Position numbers and translations under genes: made by a program
Assembly (NCBI GenBank): GCA_944322545.1
Contig: CALUPF010000010.1
Coordinates: 1-64,000, forward strand
Direction of reading: 5' to 3'
DNA from: Candidatus Gastranaerophilales bacterium
Lineage (GTDB): Bacteria > Cyanobacteriota > Vampirovibrionia > Gastranaerophilales > Gastranaerophilaceae
Length of the DNA: 64,000 nucleotides
Notes under the pieces: model-generated
What the model was told of the DNA's origin: nothing
Seen by the model: only the letters and a program-made list of their open reading frames with translations
Database searches by the model: none
In this document: piece by piece, positions 27,892-36,789 of the stretch
Layout: each line of letters opens with the position of its first letter
Position numbering within the stretch: position 1 is the stretch's first letter

Positions 27892-29288
27892 ACTTTTTTT
27901 TTACCAATTTGACTAATTTTCATTGCAAATTCATCATCAAATTGAGACTGTGTTAAAAACTTAAAAGGATCCATAATTTCAAGATGGAATGTAGGATTTA
28001 CAGACTCAAAATCTGCTTTTGCTAAAATCTTAGCAATATCGAGATCCTCACCATTTCCAAATATTTTCACAACGTCATCAGCACTGTATTGACCTTTGTT
28101 AAAATACTCAAACCAATGATGATTATCAACCTGATTTAAGATTCTATTTTTCACATCTTGTGGAATATTAATATCTTTCAATAATTCTTGAGCTAAAACC
28201 TTACTTTGGGCCGCGTGACCTTTTGTCACAAGATTTTCCATTTTTCCAAAATCGTGCAAAAATGCAGTCATTTTTAAAACCAATTTTGACTCGTCACTAA
28301 GTTTTGCATAAGAACCATTGTTCATTGCTTTTTGCAGAACTAATAAAGAATGGATATCAACTGAGTATTGGTGGGTTCCATGTTGTCTTTTACCAATCAT
28401 CATAGCAAATTCAGGAAGACCTTTAATCAAAGAATCTACGACTTGTTTTGCTTGAGGATTTTGAATTGTAGATTCATTTTCAATTGTGAATTTTTTCAAA
28501 ATAGCTAAAACATCATCGAATTCTTTGGTTCCATCTGGTTTTGCATTGAAAACAGGAACGCCATTAATTCCGCCATAAAGACCTTTTTCTAGTCCAAATT
28601 TTTTCAATAAAGCTTCCTGTTTGGAGCTATCTAGTCTTGATATCGCATTGTTTAAATCATTAACAAAATCGTTTCTAGAGTATTTTAAAGGAATACCCTT
28701 TTGTGCAAATTGAGCAAAATCAAATTTTGACAATACAGCTTCTGTGTTTTTATCAGAATGAACAAGAATTTTATTTAACAAAGCTGATCTGTTTTTAGAA
28801 ATTGTATTTTTTACAGTCGAAATAGCAGATGATACTGTTTTTTTCACTGTAGATGTTGTATTAGAAGCAACTGTTTGAGTTGTAGCATTTGGATTATTAA
28901 CTGTTTTTTGTGGCGCAGAATGCTTAACTGGATTTGATTGATTAGCGACATTTGTCGCTGTACTATTCACAGAAGCAGAATGATTACCAACATTTGCTGT
29001 TGAATGTCCCACTGAAGCAGTATTTTTTGAAATATTTTTAGCGCTATTTGGTATTTTAATTTTAGCAATATTTTTTTGAGTAAGTTTTGATAATTTACCC
29101 TTACTTAAAATATAACCACCAGTTAAAGCAGCAATAGCAATAGCAGAAGTTACAAATGTTTTTGTTGCAGCAGAAACATTTGTTTCTTTTTTCTCTTTGG
29201 GTTCTTCATCAAGAGGTTTATCTTGCTTTGAGCCAAAATTCAAAGATTTATAATTTATTTTATTTATGTCTGTACTATTTAACTTCAA
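27888..29288 (-). CDS. Membrane-anchored HD-domain protein
   Basis: The start is a TTG at 29288 with AAAGG 8 bases upstream; the only nearby ATG is out of frame. The 466-residue product has a polar N-terminus containing NFGSKQD, one hydrophobic helix (SAIAIAALTGGYILSKG, about 50-67), and a Ser/Thr/Asn/Val-rich linker (about 80-165). A helical domain and an HD phosphohydrolase domain follow (HQYSVDIHSLLVLQ, then LKMTAFLHDFGKMENL with the paired HD, then ILAKADFESV). It ends QIGKKKV at the A9 run and may continue by frameshift into the next frame. The substrate is unknown; HD enzymes usually act on nucleotides or phosphoesters. Confidence 0.8.
   Translation of the reverse strand: MKLNSTDINKINYKSLNFGSKQDKPLDEEPKEKKETNVSAATKTFVTSAIAIAALTGGYILSKGKLSKLTQKNIAKIKIPNSAKNISKNTASVGHSTANVGNHSASVNSTATNVANQSNPVKHSAPQKTVNNPNATTQTVASNTTSTVKKTVSSAISTVKNTISKNRSALLNKILVHSDKNTEAVLSKFDFAQFAQKGIPLKYSRNDFVNDLNNAISRLDSSKQEALLKKFGLEKGLYGGINGVPVFNAKPDGTKEFDDVLAILKKFTIENESTIQNPQAKQVVDSLIKGLPEFAMMIGKRQHGTHQYSVDIHSLLVLQKAMNNGSYAKLSDESKLVLKMTAFLHDFGKMENLVTKGHAAQSKVLAQELLKDINIPQDVKNRILNQVDNHHWFEYFNKGQYSADDVVKIFGNGEDLDIAKILAKADFESVNPTFHLEIMDPFKFLTQSQFDDEFAMKISQIGKKKV
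27894..27902 (-). other. A9 homopolymer, candidate slippery site
   Basis: On the minus strand the HD frame reads GGT AAA AAA AAA GTT TGA. Slipping back one base within the A run continues as AGT TTG ACT CCA into the 26428-27891 frame. This would join the two frames into one protein of about 950 residues. Confidence 0.55.
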
Positions 29289-29436
29289 AATAAAAACCTT
29301 TCATAAATAATAAAAAACATATAAATATAAAAAATTGCTATTAACAAACAGCTATAAGATTCATACATATACTTGATTTTAAATAATACATATTTTCATA
29401 TACTAAAGTTGTATATAAATTATAGAGGATATGATC

Positions 29437-30321
29437 TTGGCAGTAAAAAAAAGTAACTTAAAAACAAAACCACAGGTAACAAAGCCTGATTTACGTGTTG
29501 CAGAGGTTCCTAAAAAACCCTTAACAAAACCATATAACGATATTGATTTGAATAACTGGAAAGACTATTCTCATATAAAAACAGACACATTATGGGAATT
29601 TCCAAACAGAGATAAATCTAATGGTCATTCCTATGACTACCACGGAAACTATATTCCACAAATCGCTCAACAGTTATATGAACGTTTTACTAAAAAAGGT
29701 GATATTGTACTTGATATGTTTTTTGGTTCAGGCACCTCTGGTATTGAAGCGATCAATATGAACAGAAGATGTATAGGTGTTGAACTAAAACAAGAATTAG
29801 TTGATTATGTAAGTCAAAAGTTTGACCCTAAAACATTAGTTACAGATGTGAATATAATTTGTGGTGATAGTGCATCTTCTGATATCGGATATAAAATCCA
29901 AGACAGATTAGAAGTTATGGGTCGTGACAAAGCTCAATTTTTAGTGCTACATCCACCTTATGATGATATTATTAAATTCTCTGATAAAAAAGAAGATTTA
30001 TCTAACTGTGCAACAACAGAAGAATTCTATGATTTGTTTGAAGAAGTTGCAAGAAATGGCTACGAAAAATTAGAAAAAGGCAGATTCGCTGCACTTATCA
30101 TCGGAGATAAATATGCAAAAGGACAATACTATCCATTAAGTTTTGGATGTATGGAAAGAATGAATCGCGCTGGTTTTATAACAAAAGCTATCATCGTAAA
30201 AGACATACAAGGCAATGAAAAAGCTAAAGGCAAACAAGCTAACCTTTGGAGATATAGAGCTTTATATGGTGGTTTTTACATCTTCAAACATGAATATGTT
30301 ATGGTGTTCCAAAAACCTTAA
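29437..30321 (+). CDS. DNA methyltransferase of the N4-cytosine/N6-adenine type
   Basis: GAGG at 29425-29428 is 8 bases from the TTG at 29437 but only 2 from the in-frame ATG at 29431, so I prefer TTG; the product has 294 residues. The AdoMet motif I is DMFFGSGTSGIEA and the catalytic motif IV appears as LHPPYDD, where His replaces the usual Asp, Asn or Ser. YHGNYIPQIAQQL just before motif I fits motif X. No restriction endonuclease is adjacent, so it may be solitary and regulatory, or a tRNA/rRNA enzyme of the same fold. It ends exactly where convergent csaB ends. Confidence 0.8.
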   Translation: MAVKKSNLKTKPQVTKPDLRVAEVPKKPLTKPYNDIDLNNWKDYSHIKTDTLWEFPNRDKSNGHSYDYHGNYIPQIAQQLYERFTKKGDIVLDMFFGSGTSGIEAINMNRRCIGVELKQELVDYVSQKFDPKTLVTDVNIICGDSASSDIGYKIQDRLEVMGRDKAQFLVLHPPYDDIIKFSDKKEDLSNCATTEEFYDLFEEVARNGYEKLEKGRFAALIIGDKYAKGQYYPLSFGCMERMNRAGFITKAIIVKDIQGNEKAKGKQANLWRYRALYGGFYIFKHEYVMVFQKP

Positions 30322-31362
30322 TTATTCATTAATAGCTTTTAAAATATTCGTAAAATCAAATCTGCAAGCTTTAACTTTATCCATTATCTTTGAAGTTTGC
30401 AGATTTTTTAATTCATTAAATAACTCATCAAACTTATCTGCATCTTCTAAATTTGAACAAGGTATTTCAAAACGCTTCGCAATTTTATCAACTTTCTCAT
30501 CATAGCTTAAAGCTAATGTCGGAATACCATATTTCAATGCTAAAAGACAAGCGTGATATCTCATCCCTATTAAATAATCTAAATTAGAAAAAGATTGAAC
30601 AGTCTGATCAATAGTTAGACTATTTAATAAAGTCGTTTTTATATCAGGATTAACTAATTTGAGCTGCGCTTCGAAATGCTTACACAATTCTAAATCCAAA
30701 GCATCTTGAAAAGAATAAATATATATCTCTTTGTCAGCAAAATTAGCTGAAATTTGTCTAGCTAAAGCAAAAAGATACTTTTGAGATAGCCCTTTCCAAG
30801 AACGAAGCTGAACCCCAACTCTGTTCATCGGAAGCTTTTCTTTTACAGCTAAATTCCACACTGGATCGGAAACTAAATCCGGTTTTAAATCCCATCCTCT
30901 TAATCTAAAAAGACTTTTTTCGTCACGAACAGTTATATATGTACATTTTTTTAAAAGCCTTTTGGTGATAAAACGTCCAATTGGATTTCTAATAGGACCA
31001 ATACCTTGAGCAAAAATTATAACCTTCTTTTTATAACGAAGAGCATTATAAATAACAAACAAATAATACAAAAGACTTTTTAAACTTGTTGAATCCTGTA
31101 AAAGACTACCGCCACCGCTAATTAGGACATCAACGTTTTTTAAAGTATTAACAACTTTTTTAATATCGAAAGTATAAACAGAATTTACACCAAGTCTTAA
31201 CCCAGTTTTCTCAGGGCTTTTTGAAAATACAGTGACGTGAAAATTATTTGCTTTCAATTCCTTAGCTAATACATCTAAAATAGCTTCATCACCAAAATTA
31301 TCAAAACCATAGTAACCAGATACGGCTATACTTTTATAGTTATTTTCCATTACTTTATCCAT
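30322..31362 (-). CDS. csaB: Polysaccharide pyruvyl transferase CsaB family
   Basis: CsaB-type enzymes add pyruvate ketals to cell-wall-linked glycans, in some bacteria to anchor SLH-domain surface proteins. The 346 residues show the family start SGYYGFDNFGDEAIL and the GGGSLLQDSTS motif near residue 82. They also show IIFAQGIGPI and, near the C-terminus, YLIGMRYHACLLALKYGIP, which is the conserved RxH region. The frame overlaps the upstream sugar kinase gene by 8 bases. A second in-frame ATG (codon 5) is possible. The substrate glycan is unknown, and no SLH protein is in the window. Confidence 0.88.
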   Translation of the reverse strand: MDKVMENNYKSIAVSGYYGFDNFGDEAILDVLAKELKANNFHVTVFSKSPEKTGLRLGVNSVYTFDIKKVVNTLKNVDVLISGGGSLLQDSTSLKSLLYYLFVIYNALRYKKKVIIFAQGIGPIRNPIGRFITKRLLKKCTYITVRDEKSLFRLRGWDLKPDLVSDPVWNLAVKEKLPMNRVGVQLRSWKGLSQKYLFALARQISANFADKEIYIYSFQDALDLELCKHFEAQLKLVNPDIKTTLLNSLTIDQTVQSFSNLDYLIGMRYHACLLALKYGIPTLALSYDEKVDKIAKRFEIPCSNLEDADKFDELFNELKNLQTSKIMDKVKACRFDFTNILKAINE

Positions 31363-32290
31363 AATAAGCTGAATACACTTGATCTTTGTGTGGTGCAGAC
31401 TTTATCGAACCTAAACCATGGCATTGTAAACCTGCATCAATAGAAGCTAACTTTGCAGCCTCAAAAGGAGTCATCCCTGAATTAACACCATGTAAAAACG
31501 CACCGTTAAATGCATCGCCTGAACCAGTTGAATCAACAATTTCATCCGTCCAGAATTTAACAAAAGTTATATCACCCTCAAAGCCAACAAAATATCCCTT
31601 ATCTTTTGCAGATTTAACAATAATTGTTTTCACACCTTTATCCCAAAAATATTTGATACATTTATCAGGTGAGTCTAATTCAAATAATTTTATAGCATCG
31701 TGTTCAAGACTTAAAAATAGAATATCTACATATGATTCTATTTCAGAAAAAGCATCTTTCGCATCTTCTACACTCCAAAGCCTTGGATCGTAATTTGGAT
31801 CATATGCAGTTATCATTTGATTTTCATTAGCAATTTTAAAAGCTTTTTTGACAGCCTCTTTCGCAGCCAAAGACAAGGACTGAGTAATACCAGTAGAATA
31901 GACAACATCTGCTGATAAGATATAATCAGGATTTATATCATCAATCGAAAGCTTTGTAGCTGCTGTTTTTTTTCTGTAATATACAAACTCTTTTTGTTCA
32001 AACTCTGGATGACCAATAAAATAAACACCATTAAAACCATCAATAAGCTTAACCTGAGATATGTCCAAGCCCTCTAGTTGCCAACTATCCATTAAAAATT
32101 CCCTAAATGGGTCATTACCAACTCTTGTAATATATCCTGCTTTCGAACCCAATCTCATTGCAGCAACAGCAGTACATAAAGTATCACCACCGTAATACTT
32201 CTCTAACGTCTGTGCATAAGCAAGACTTTGATTACTGGAAAGTTCAATAAGACTTTCACCAATTGTAATAATATCTAATTTATCGCCCAT
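31355..32290 (-). CDS. PfkB-family sugar kinase, probably 2-keto-3-deoxygluconate kinase
   Basis: This 311-residue kinase has the PfkB/ribokinase layout: N-terminal GESLIELSSN, the GG motif with YYGGDTLCTAVAAMRLGS, and the C-terminal DSTGSGDAFNGAFLHG with catalytic Asp and anion hole. The N-terminal pattern and YFIGHPEFEQKEFVYYRKKTA (split region near residues 90-110) resemble KdgK, which phosphorylates 2-keto-3-deoxygluconate. A KDPG aldolase gene at 61529 would take the product further, which supports but does not prove KdgK. Fructokinase is the alternative. It lies upstream of and overlaps csaB. Confidence 0.82.
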   Translation of the reverse strand: MGDKLDIITIGESLIELSSNQSLAYAQTLEKYYGGDTLCTAVAAMRLGSKAGYITRVGNDPFREFLMDSWQLEGLDISQVKLIDGFNGVYFIGHPEFEQKEFVYYRKKTAATKLSIDDINPDYILSADVVYSTGITQSLSLAAKEAVKKAFKIANENQMITAYDPNYDPRLWSVEDAKDAFSEIESYVDILFLSLEHDAIKLFELDSPDKCIKYFWDKGVKTIIVKSAKDKGYFVGFEGDITFVKFWTDEIVDSTGSGDAFNGAFLHGVNSGMTPFEAAKLASIDAGLQCHGLGSIKSAPHKDQVYSAYYG

Positions 32291-32341
32291 GACTTTTACC
32301 TATGATGAATCTAGCATAAATCATACAAAAGGGTCAAATTT

Positions 32342-32415
32342 TAATATTAAGAAATATTAAGAAAGTATATACTAATTTAGCAATTTTTATAAAAGTATAT
32401 ACTTTATATATACAA
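32342..32415 (+). promoter_or_regulatory. Palindrome pair and tandem repeats before the 32442 gene
   Basis: AATATTAAGA occurs twice in tandem (about 32343-32362). The perfect palindrome AGTATATACT then occurs at 32364-32373 and 32394-32403, exactly 30 bases apart. The second copy runs into ACTTTATATATAC, a promoter-like AT element. Two equal palindromes three helical turns apart next to a promoter suggest cooperative binding by a dimeric regulator. Confidence 0.5.
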
Positions 32416-32441
32416 GAGAGTAAAAAATAAGAGAGGCCACT

Positions 32442-33446
32442 ATGGGACTTGAAAGTTACAATCAAAAATTACCTCAACGCGGTGAAAACATAGATGTAAG
32501 CAATAATTTTTACAGACCACCAATAACGCCTAGTACTGGTAATACTAGTATGAACGGCTGGAGAGGTACAACAGACTTCGGTAACATTCTAAATGGCACA
32601 TCTGGAGTTGATTGGAACACTCAATACACAAATTGGTCTCTTGACTCAGGAACATCAAACGCAGCTGATGTAGCTACAATTTTTGGATATGTAACAGCTG
32701 GATTACCAATAGCAGTAGCTGTTGGAGGAGGCATTGCTGCTATCGTTCAAAATAATAAAGCACAAAAACAAGCAGCAGCTAAAGCTGGAGACCATTCAGC
32801 ACAAGCAGATGTCGCAATTAGCAACGCAAAAGAATTATCTAATTCTACTGATATAGATGCTCTTAGAACATCATCTGACGAATTAGGCAATCAAATCGAT
32901 TCACTAGAAAGCAGACAAAGTGAAATTGATATTCCTGCAGCTGAACAAAATGTAAAAAATTTAAAAACACAACAAAAAGAATACAAAAAACAAGAAAAAG
33001 CAGTAGAAAAAGCTGATGAAAAGTTTGCAGATGCAGTAAACAACTATACAGATTTAAAAAACAAACTTGATAAAATGTCACCTGATGACGAAGGCTATGC
33101 CCAAATGAAAACTCAAGTTGAACAAGCTGAAAAAACAATGCAAGAACTAAAAAAATCTTTAGATGAAGCAAAAGCAAAACTTGACGGAATGACAAATCCA
33201 TCAGATAAAGAAATATCAGATGCTGAAGCTGATTTAAGACAACAAAAATCAGATAAAAACAGCATACCTAAAAAGTTAGAACAATTAAAACAACAAAAAC
33301 AAAAAATTGATAACAGAATTAAAGCACTTGAAATCGCTGATGGTAATAAACAAGAAGAAACACAATCATCAACACCTGTAACTACGCCTGTTACTATAAC
33401 ACAACCTAATAGTTCAGGAAATGTATTTGGAAGATTTGCAAGATAA
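32442..33446 (+). CDS. Single-helix coiled-coil protein of unknown function
   Basis: This 334-residue protein starts with about 75 polar residues rich in Asn, Thr, Gly and Trp (WRGTTDFG, DWNTQYTNWSLDSG). One Gly/Ala/Val-rich hydrophobic helix follows (about 83-105, GYVTAGLPIAVAVGGG). Residues about 120-300 are strongly charged with heptad character and look like a long coiled coil. The tail is Thr/Pro-rich and ends GNVFGRFAR. GAGAGG is 5 bases before the ATG. It resembles in layout the membrane-anchored proteins at 1-634 and 1801-2496. No enzymatic motif was seen. Confidence 0.85.
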   Translation: MGLESYNQKLPQRGENIDVSNNFYRPPITPSTGNTSMNGWRGTTDFGNILNGTSGVDWNTQYTNWSLDSGTSNAADVATIFGYVTAGLPIAVAVGGGIAAIVQNNKAQKQAAAKAGDHSAQADVAISNAKELSNSTDIDALRTSSDELGNQIDSLESRQSEIDIPAAEQNVKNLKTQQKEYKKQEKAVEKADEKFADAVNNYTDLKNKLDKMSPDDEGYAQMKTQVEQAEKTMQELKKSLDEAKAKLDGMTNPSDKEISDAEADLRQQKSDKNSIPKKLEQLKQQKQKIDNRIKALEIADGNKQEETQSSTPVTTPVTITQPNSSGNVFGRFAR

Positions 33447-33555
33447 TAAAAATTTTATAACAAATTGAAACAATAGATTACAAATAATTGTATTTAATAA
33501 ATATTTAATATATCCTTTAAATACAGGCTAAACAAGCCCCAACTAGAATATACGG

Positions 33556-34704
33556 GTGTTAAAGGATATGGATTTAAATAAAAGATATATTATTGACTTG
33601 TCTCATGCACAGTCACCAGCTGACATTGTTTTTGAACTAAGCTCAATTATTGAAAAAGATGAAGCCTCTAACAAAAAAATCTGGCTAAAATTAGGAAATA
33701 TAACTCTTAATCAATCTCAATTATTGAGTATCAATTCGCTAATTAACAGCATTAATTCAACATTGTCTTTGATAGAATCAGAATCACAACAAACTGAACT
33801 TGCTGCTGCAACGCTTGGAATCAGCACAAAAGATGTTGAAGAAGAATTACAAGAAGAAATCCAACAAATGGAATCAGAGTCAGAAAAAACTGTCGAAGAC
33901 ACTCCTTCTGAACAATATATTCCAATGACAGATCATATTGATCAAGAAGATTCTGAAAAAGAACAAACAACTGAAGAAAACAATGTAATTCAAAATGAAA
34001 AACTTGAATTATCTGAAGATGCAAAAGAAGAAATAATAGAACAAAATGAAACTTCTGAACAACAAAAAAATGAAAGTACAGAAGAAAATAAAAATCAAGA
34101 ATTAGAAAATACAAATAACAATGTATCAACAGAACCTGAAGAACAAGAAGGAAATGAAGAAGAAACAGCACAAAACCAAGAAGAAATTCAAAATTCTTTA
34201 GACAGTATCTTCGATTCTGAAGCAAAACTCGAAAATATTTTAAACGAAGATAAAGACATTAATGAAATGAAAAACTGGCCACTAACAAAAGAAGTCGGTG
34301 AGTTTGAAATTCCTGAAGAAGAAATGACAGATGAAGATTATGAAATTCTTCAAATGAACACTCAATATCACAAACAAACTGTTCGTTCAGGTCAAGTTAT
34401 AAAATCTAACGGAAATGTCGTGATAATTGGAGACTGTCATCCTGGATGTGAAATCCATGCAGCAGGAGATATCACAGTTTGGGGTATTTTAGGCGGTATT
34501 GCACACGCTGGATGCAATGGCAATACAAAAGCAAGAATCAGAGCACTTAATTTGAATGCAATTCAATTAAGAATTGCTGATTCATACGCAAGAAGACCTG
34601 ATCATATAAAAAATATCTATGTTGAAAAATCTAATAACTTCACTCCTGAAGAAGCTAGAAACATAAATGGTAGCATAGTTATTTTAAAAATAAATGACAA
34701 ATAA
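33556..34704 (+). CDS. minC: Septum site-determining protein MinC with long acidic linker
   Basis: MinC inhibits FtsZ assembly away from midcell. The N-terminal domain (about 1-90) is followed by a Glu/Gln/Asn-rich acidic segment (about 95-245), then the C-terminal beta-helix domain: VRSGQVIKSNGNVVIIGD, AAGDITVWGILGGIAHAG, IRALNLNAIQLRIAD. The domain order is normal, but the linker makes the protein 382 residues, well above the usual 220-270. The annotated start is a GTG at 33556; an ATG at 33568 sits 2 bases after AAAGG and could also be used. minD and minE follow. Confidence 0.93.
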   Translation: MLKDMDLNKRYIIDLSHAQSPADIVFELSSIIEKDEASNKKIWLKLGNITLNQSQLLSINSLINSINSTLSLIESESQQTELAAATLGISTKDVEEELQEEIQQMESESEKTVEDTPSEQYIPMTDHIDQEDSEKEQTTEENNVIQNEKLELSEDAKEEIIEQNETSEQQKNESTEENKNQELENTNNNVSTEPEEQEGNEEETAQNQEEIQNSLDSIFDSEAKLENILNEDKDINEMKNWPLTKEVGEFEIPEEEMTDEDYEILQMNTQYHKQTVRSGQVIKSNGNVVIIGDCHPGCEIHAAGDITVWGILGGIAHAGCNGNTKARIRALNLNAIQLRIADSYARRPDHIKNIYVEKSNNFTPEEARNINGSIVILKINDK

Positions 34705-34741
34705 ATAATAAGACAAGAAAGAGAATAGGAGCAAATATAAA

Positions 34742-35554
34742 ATGACAGGGAGAGTAATTGTAATTACTTCTGGTAAAGGCGGTGTAGGTAAAACTACAAC
34801 TAGTGCCAATATCGGTACTGCTCTAGGAAAAAGCGGAGCTAGCGTAGTTTTAGTTGATACAGATATAGGACTAAGAAACTTAGATCTTCTTCTTGGTCTT
34901 GAAAATAGAATTGTATACACATTAGTGGATGTAGTAGAAGAAAGATGCAAGCTAAAACAAGCTTTAGTTAAAGACAAAAAAAATCCAAATCTTTGTCTTT
35001 TAGCAGCTGCTCAAACAAGAGACAAATCCGCTGTAACAGCTGATCAACTCAAAGAAATCTGTGAACAACTACAAGAAGATTTCGATTACATATTAGTAGA
35101 CTGTCCAGCTGGAATTGAGGATGGATTTAAAACTGCAATATCAGGTGCTTCTGAAGCAATTGTAGTTACAACTCCAGAAATGTCAGCAGTAAGAGATGCT
35201 GATAGAATCATCGGCCTTTTAGAAGCAAAAGAAGAAATAAAATCATATAAACTTCTAGTTAACAGAGTTAGACCTAATATGATTGAATCAAATGATATGA
35301 TGAGTGTCGAAGACGTTGTAGACATTCTTTCTTGTGATCTAATTGGTATAATCCCAGAAGATACTGGCATAATTACATCAACTAACAGAGGTGAACCTAT
35401 TGTTAATGATGAAAATTCATTAGCTGGTAAAGCTTATATGAATGTTGCAAAACGTATTCAAGGAGAAGACGTACCATTCCTTGATATTAATGAACCAAAA
35501 GGATTCGCTGGTTTTATAGCAAAAATAAAAAAGTTCTTTGGAGCTAAAGGGTAG
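34742..35554 (+). CDS. minD: Septum site-determining protein MinD
   Basis: MinD is a membrane-cycling ATPase that recruits MinC and is displaced by MinE. The 270 residues show the deviant Walker A GKGGVGKTTT at residues 11-20, switch I region DTDIGLRNLDLLLGLE, and Walker B YILVDCPAGIEDG. The C-terminal amphipathic membrane-binding helix is GFAGFIAKIKKFFGAKG. It follows minC by 37 bases with a GGAG ribosome site and precedes minE by 11 bases. Confidence 0.98.
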   Translation: MTGRVIVITSGKGGVGKTTTSANIGTALGKSGASVVLVDTDIGLRNLDLLLGLENRIVYTLVDVVEERCKLKQALVKDKKNPNLCLLAAAQTRDKSAVTADQLKEICEQLQEDFDYILVDCPAGIEDGFKTAISGASEAIVVTTPEMSAVRDADRIIGLLEAKEEIKSYKLLVNRVRPNMIESNDMMSVEDVVDILSCDLIGIIPEDTGIITSTNRGEPIVNDENSLAGKAYMNVAKRIQGEDVPFLDINEPKGFAGFIAKIKKFFGAKG

Positions 35555-35565
35555 GAGGGTGAAAA

Positions 35566-36159
35566 ATGAAAGATAATATTTTTAGTAACTTCTACTCAAA
35601 AGTTCTAAGCTTCTTTACATCAGGAAAAGAAGAAACTGAGTCAGCTAGAAACACAGCTTCAAATCGTCTGAAATTGGTTTTGATGCAAGACCGTTCAAAC
35701 CTTGACGGTGCAACAATGCAAAAAATGAGAGAACAACTTATTACAGTTATCTCTAGATATATAGAAATAGATACAGAAGCCCTAGACTTAAATCTTGAGG
35801 GAGACGGAGATGAAATCGCATTAATGCTTAATATTCCCGTAATTAGAGCTAGAACTCCAGAAGAAATTGCAGAAATAGAAGCTCAAGAAGAAGCTGAAAA
35901 ACAAAAAGCTATTGAAGCAAAAGAAGAAAATGAAAATGATTCTGAAGACGAAGAATCTCAAAATGAAAATTCTGATGAAATAGAAAAAGAAAATGATACA
36001 GAGTCAACAGAAGAAGAACAACAAGAAGAAAATTTAACTGATGACTCAGAACAAAAAGAAGAAACAAACGACGAAGATTCTGAACAAGGAACTGATGAAA
36101 ATCAAGATCAAGAAGATAGCCAAGAATCAAAAAAGTCTAAGAAAAACAAAAATAAATAA
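35566..36159 (+). CDS. minE: Cell division topological factor MinE with acidic tail
   Basis: MinE stimulates the MinD ATPase and gives the Min system its spatial pattern. Residues 1-96 fit MinE: the start MKDNIFSNFYSKVLSFF resembles the membrane-targeting/contact helix, SASNRLKLVLMQDR-type sequence the anti-MinCD helix, and EQLITVISRYIEID the dimer domain. A tail of about 100 residues rich in Glu, Asp, Ser and Gln follows and ends with Lys/Asn. Typical MinE has 80-100 residues, so the tail doubles it. AGGAGGG precedes the ATG, and a terminator ends the operon. Confidence 0.93.
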   Translation: MKDNIFSNFYSKVLSFFTSGKEETESARNTASNRLKLVLMQDRSNLDGATMQKMREQLITVISRYIEIDTEALDLNLEGDGDEIALMLNIPVIRARTPEEIAEIEAQEEAEKQKAIEAKEENENDSEDEESQNENSDEIEKENDTESTEEEQQEENLTDDSEQKEETNDEDSEQGTDENQDQEDSQESKKSKKNKNK

Positions 36160-36172
36160 TTGAATTCTAAAT

Positions 36173-36217
36173 AAAAACGAAGCTCCCGAAAAAACAACTC
36201 TCTGGGGCTTCGTTTTT
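36173..36217 (+). terminator. Terminator of the min operon
   Basis: A 14-bp stem AAAAACGAAGCTCC / GGGGCTTCGTTTTT (one G-T pair) encloses a 17-base loop and ends in T5, 13 bases after minE. Confidence 0.9.
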
Positions 36218-36267
36218 GCTTGAAAATTTGTTATACTGTTAAATTATAACGAATAAGGAAAAAACAA

Positions 36268-36789
36268 GTGTCTGATGAAAACAATAAACCACGAATAAAA
36301 AATGCAATGGACAACAAAAAAAGCGGCAACTATTATTCATCAAATGGCAATCTTGAGTTTTCATATAATACAGAAAAACTAAAAGAAGAAAATAAATACA
36401 AACTACAAGGCGAAGCATTCCCTAAAACAATAAACTGCTTTAACTGGGGAGCTTGTATTTTTCCTTACATATGGGGACCATTTAACAACAGCCCTATCGC
36501 TGTATTGAGCTTAGTTCTTTGCTTCATTCCATACATTGGATGGCTTCTTTCCATCGTCTTTTCAATATATTGCGGAGTAAAAGGTAACGAATGGGCCTGG
36601 GAAAACAAAGAGTGGAAAAGCCTTAATGAGTTTCATGCAACCCAAAGAAAATGGGCTGCTTGGTCTATTGGTATTGAAATGGCAGTAATCATAGGAATAT
36701 CAACATTTATATTTCTTGCCATTCAAATAATTGGCAATTATGGCTCTGATGAGCAACTATATCAATTGCAATCAATGCTTGGAATATAA
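36268..36789 (+). CDS. Integral membrane protein with NWGAxxxxxIWG motif
   Basis: The start is a GTG with AGGA 8 bases upstream. The 173-residue product has a polar N-terminus of about 50 residues, then NWGACIFPYIWGPFNN, two adjacent hydrophobic helices (about 72-98), the motif GVKGNEWAWENKEW, and a third helix (about 132-158). The combination of the NWGA...IWG and GNEWAWKNK-type motifs occurs in a widespread family of small membrane proteins without known function. It converges with the ribosomal cluster across a shared terminator. Confidence 0.8.
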   Translation: MSDENNKPRIKNAMDNKKSGNYYSSNGNLEFSYNTEKLKEENKYKLQGEAFPKTINCFNWGACIFPYIWGPFNNSPIAVLSLVLCFIPYIGWLLSIVFSIYCGVKGNEWAWENKEWKSLNEFHATQRKWAAWSIGIEMAVIIGISTFIFLAIQIIGNYGSDEQLYQLQSMLGI

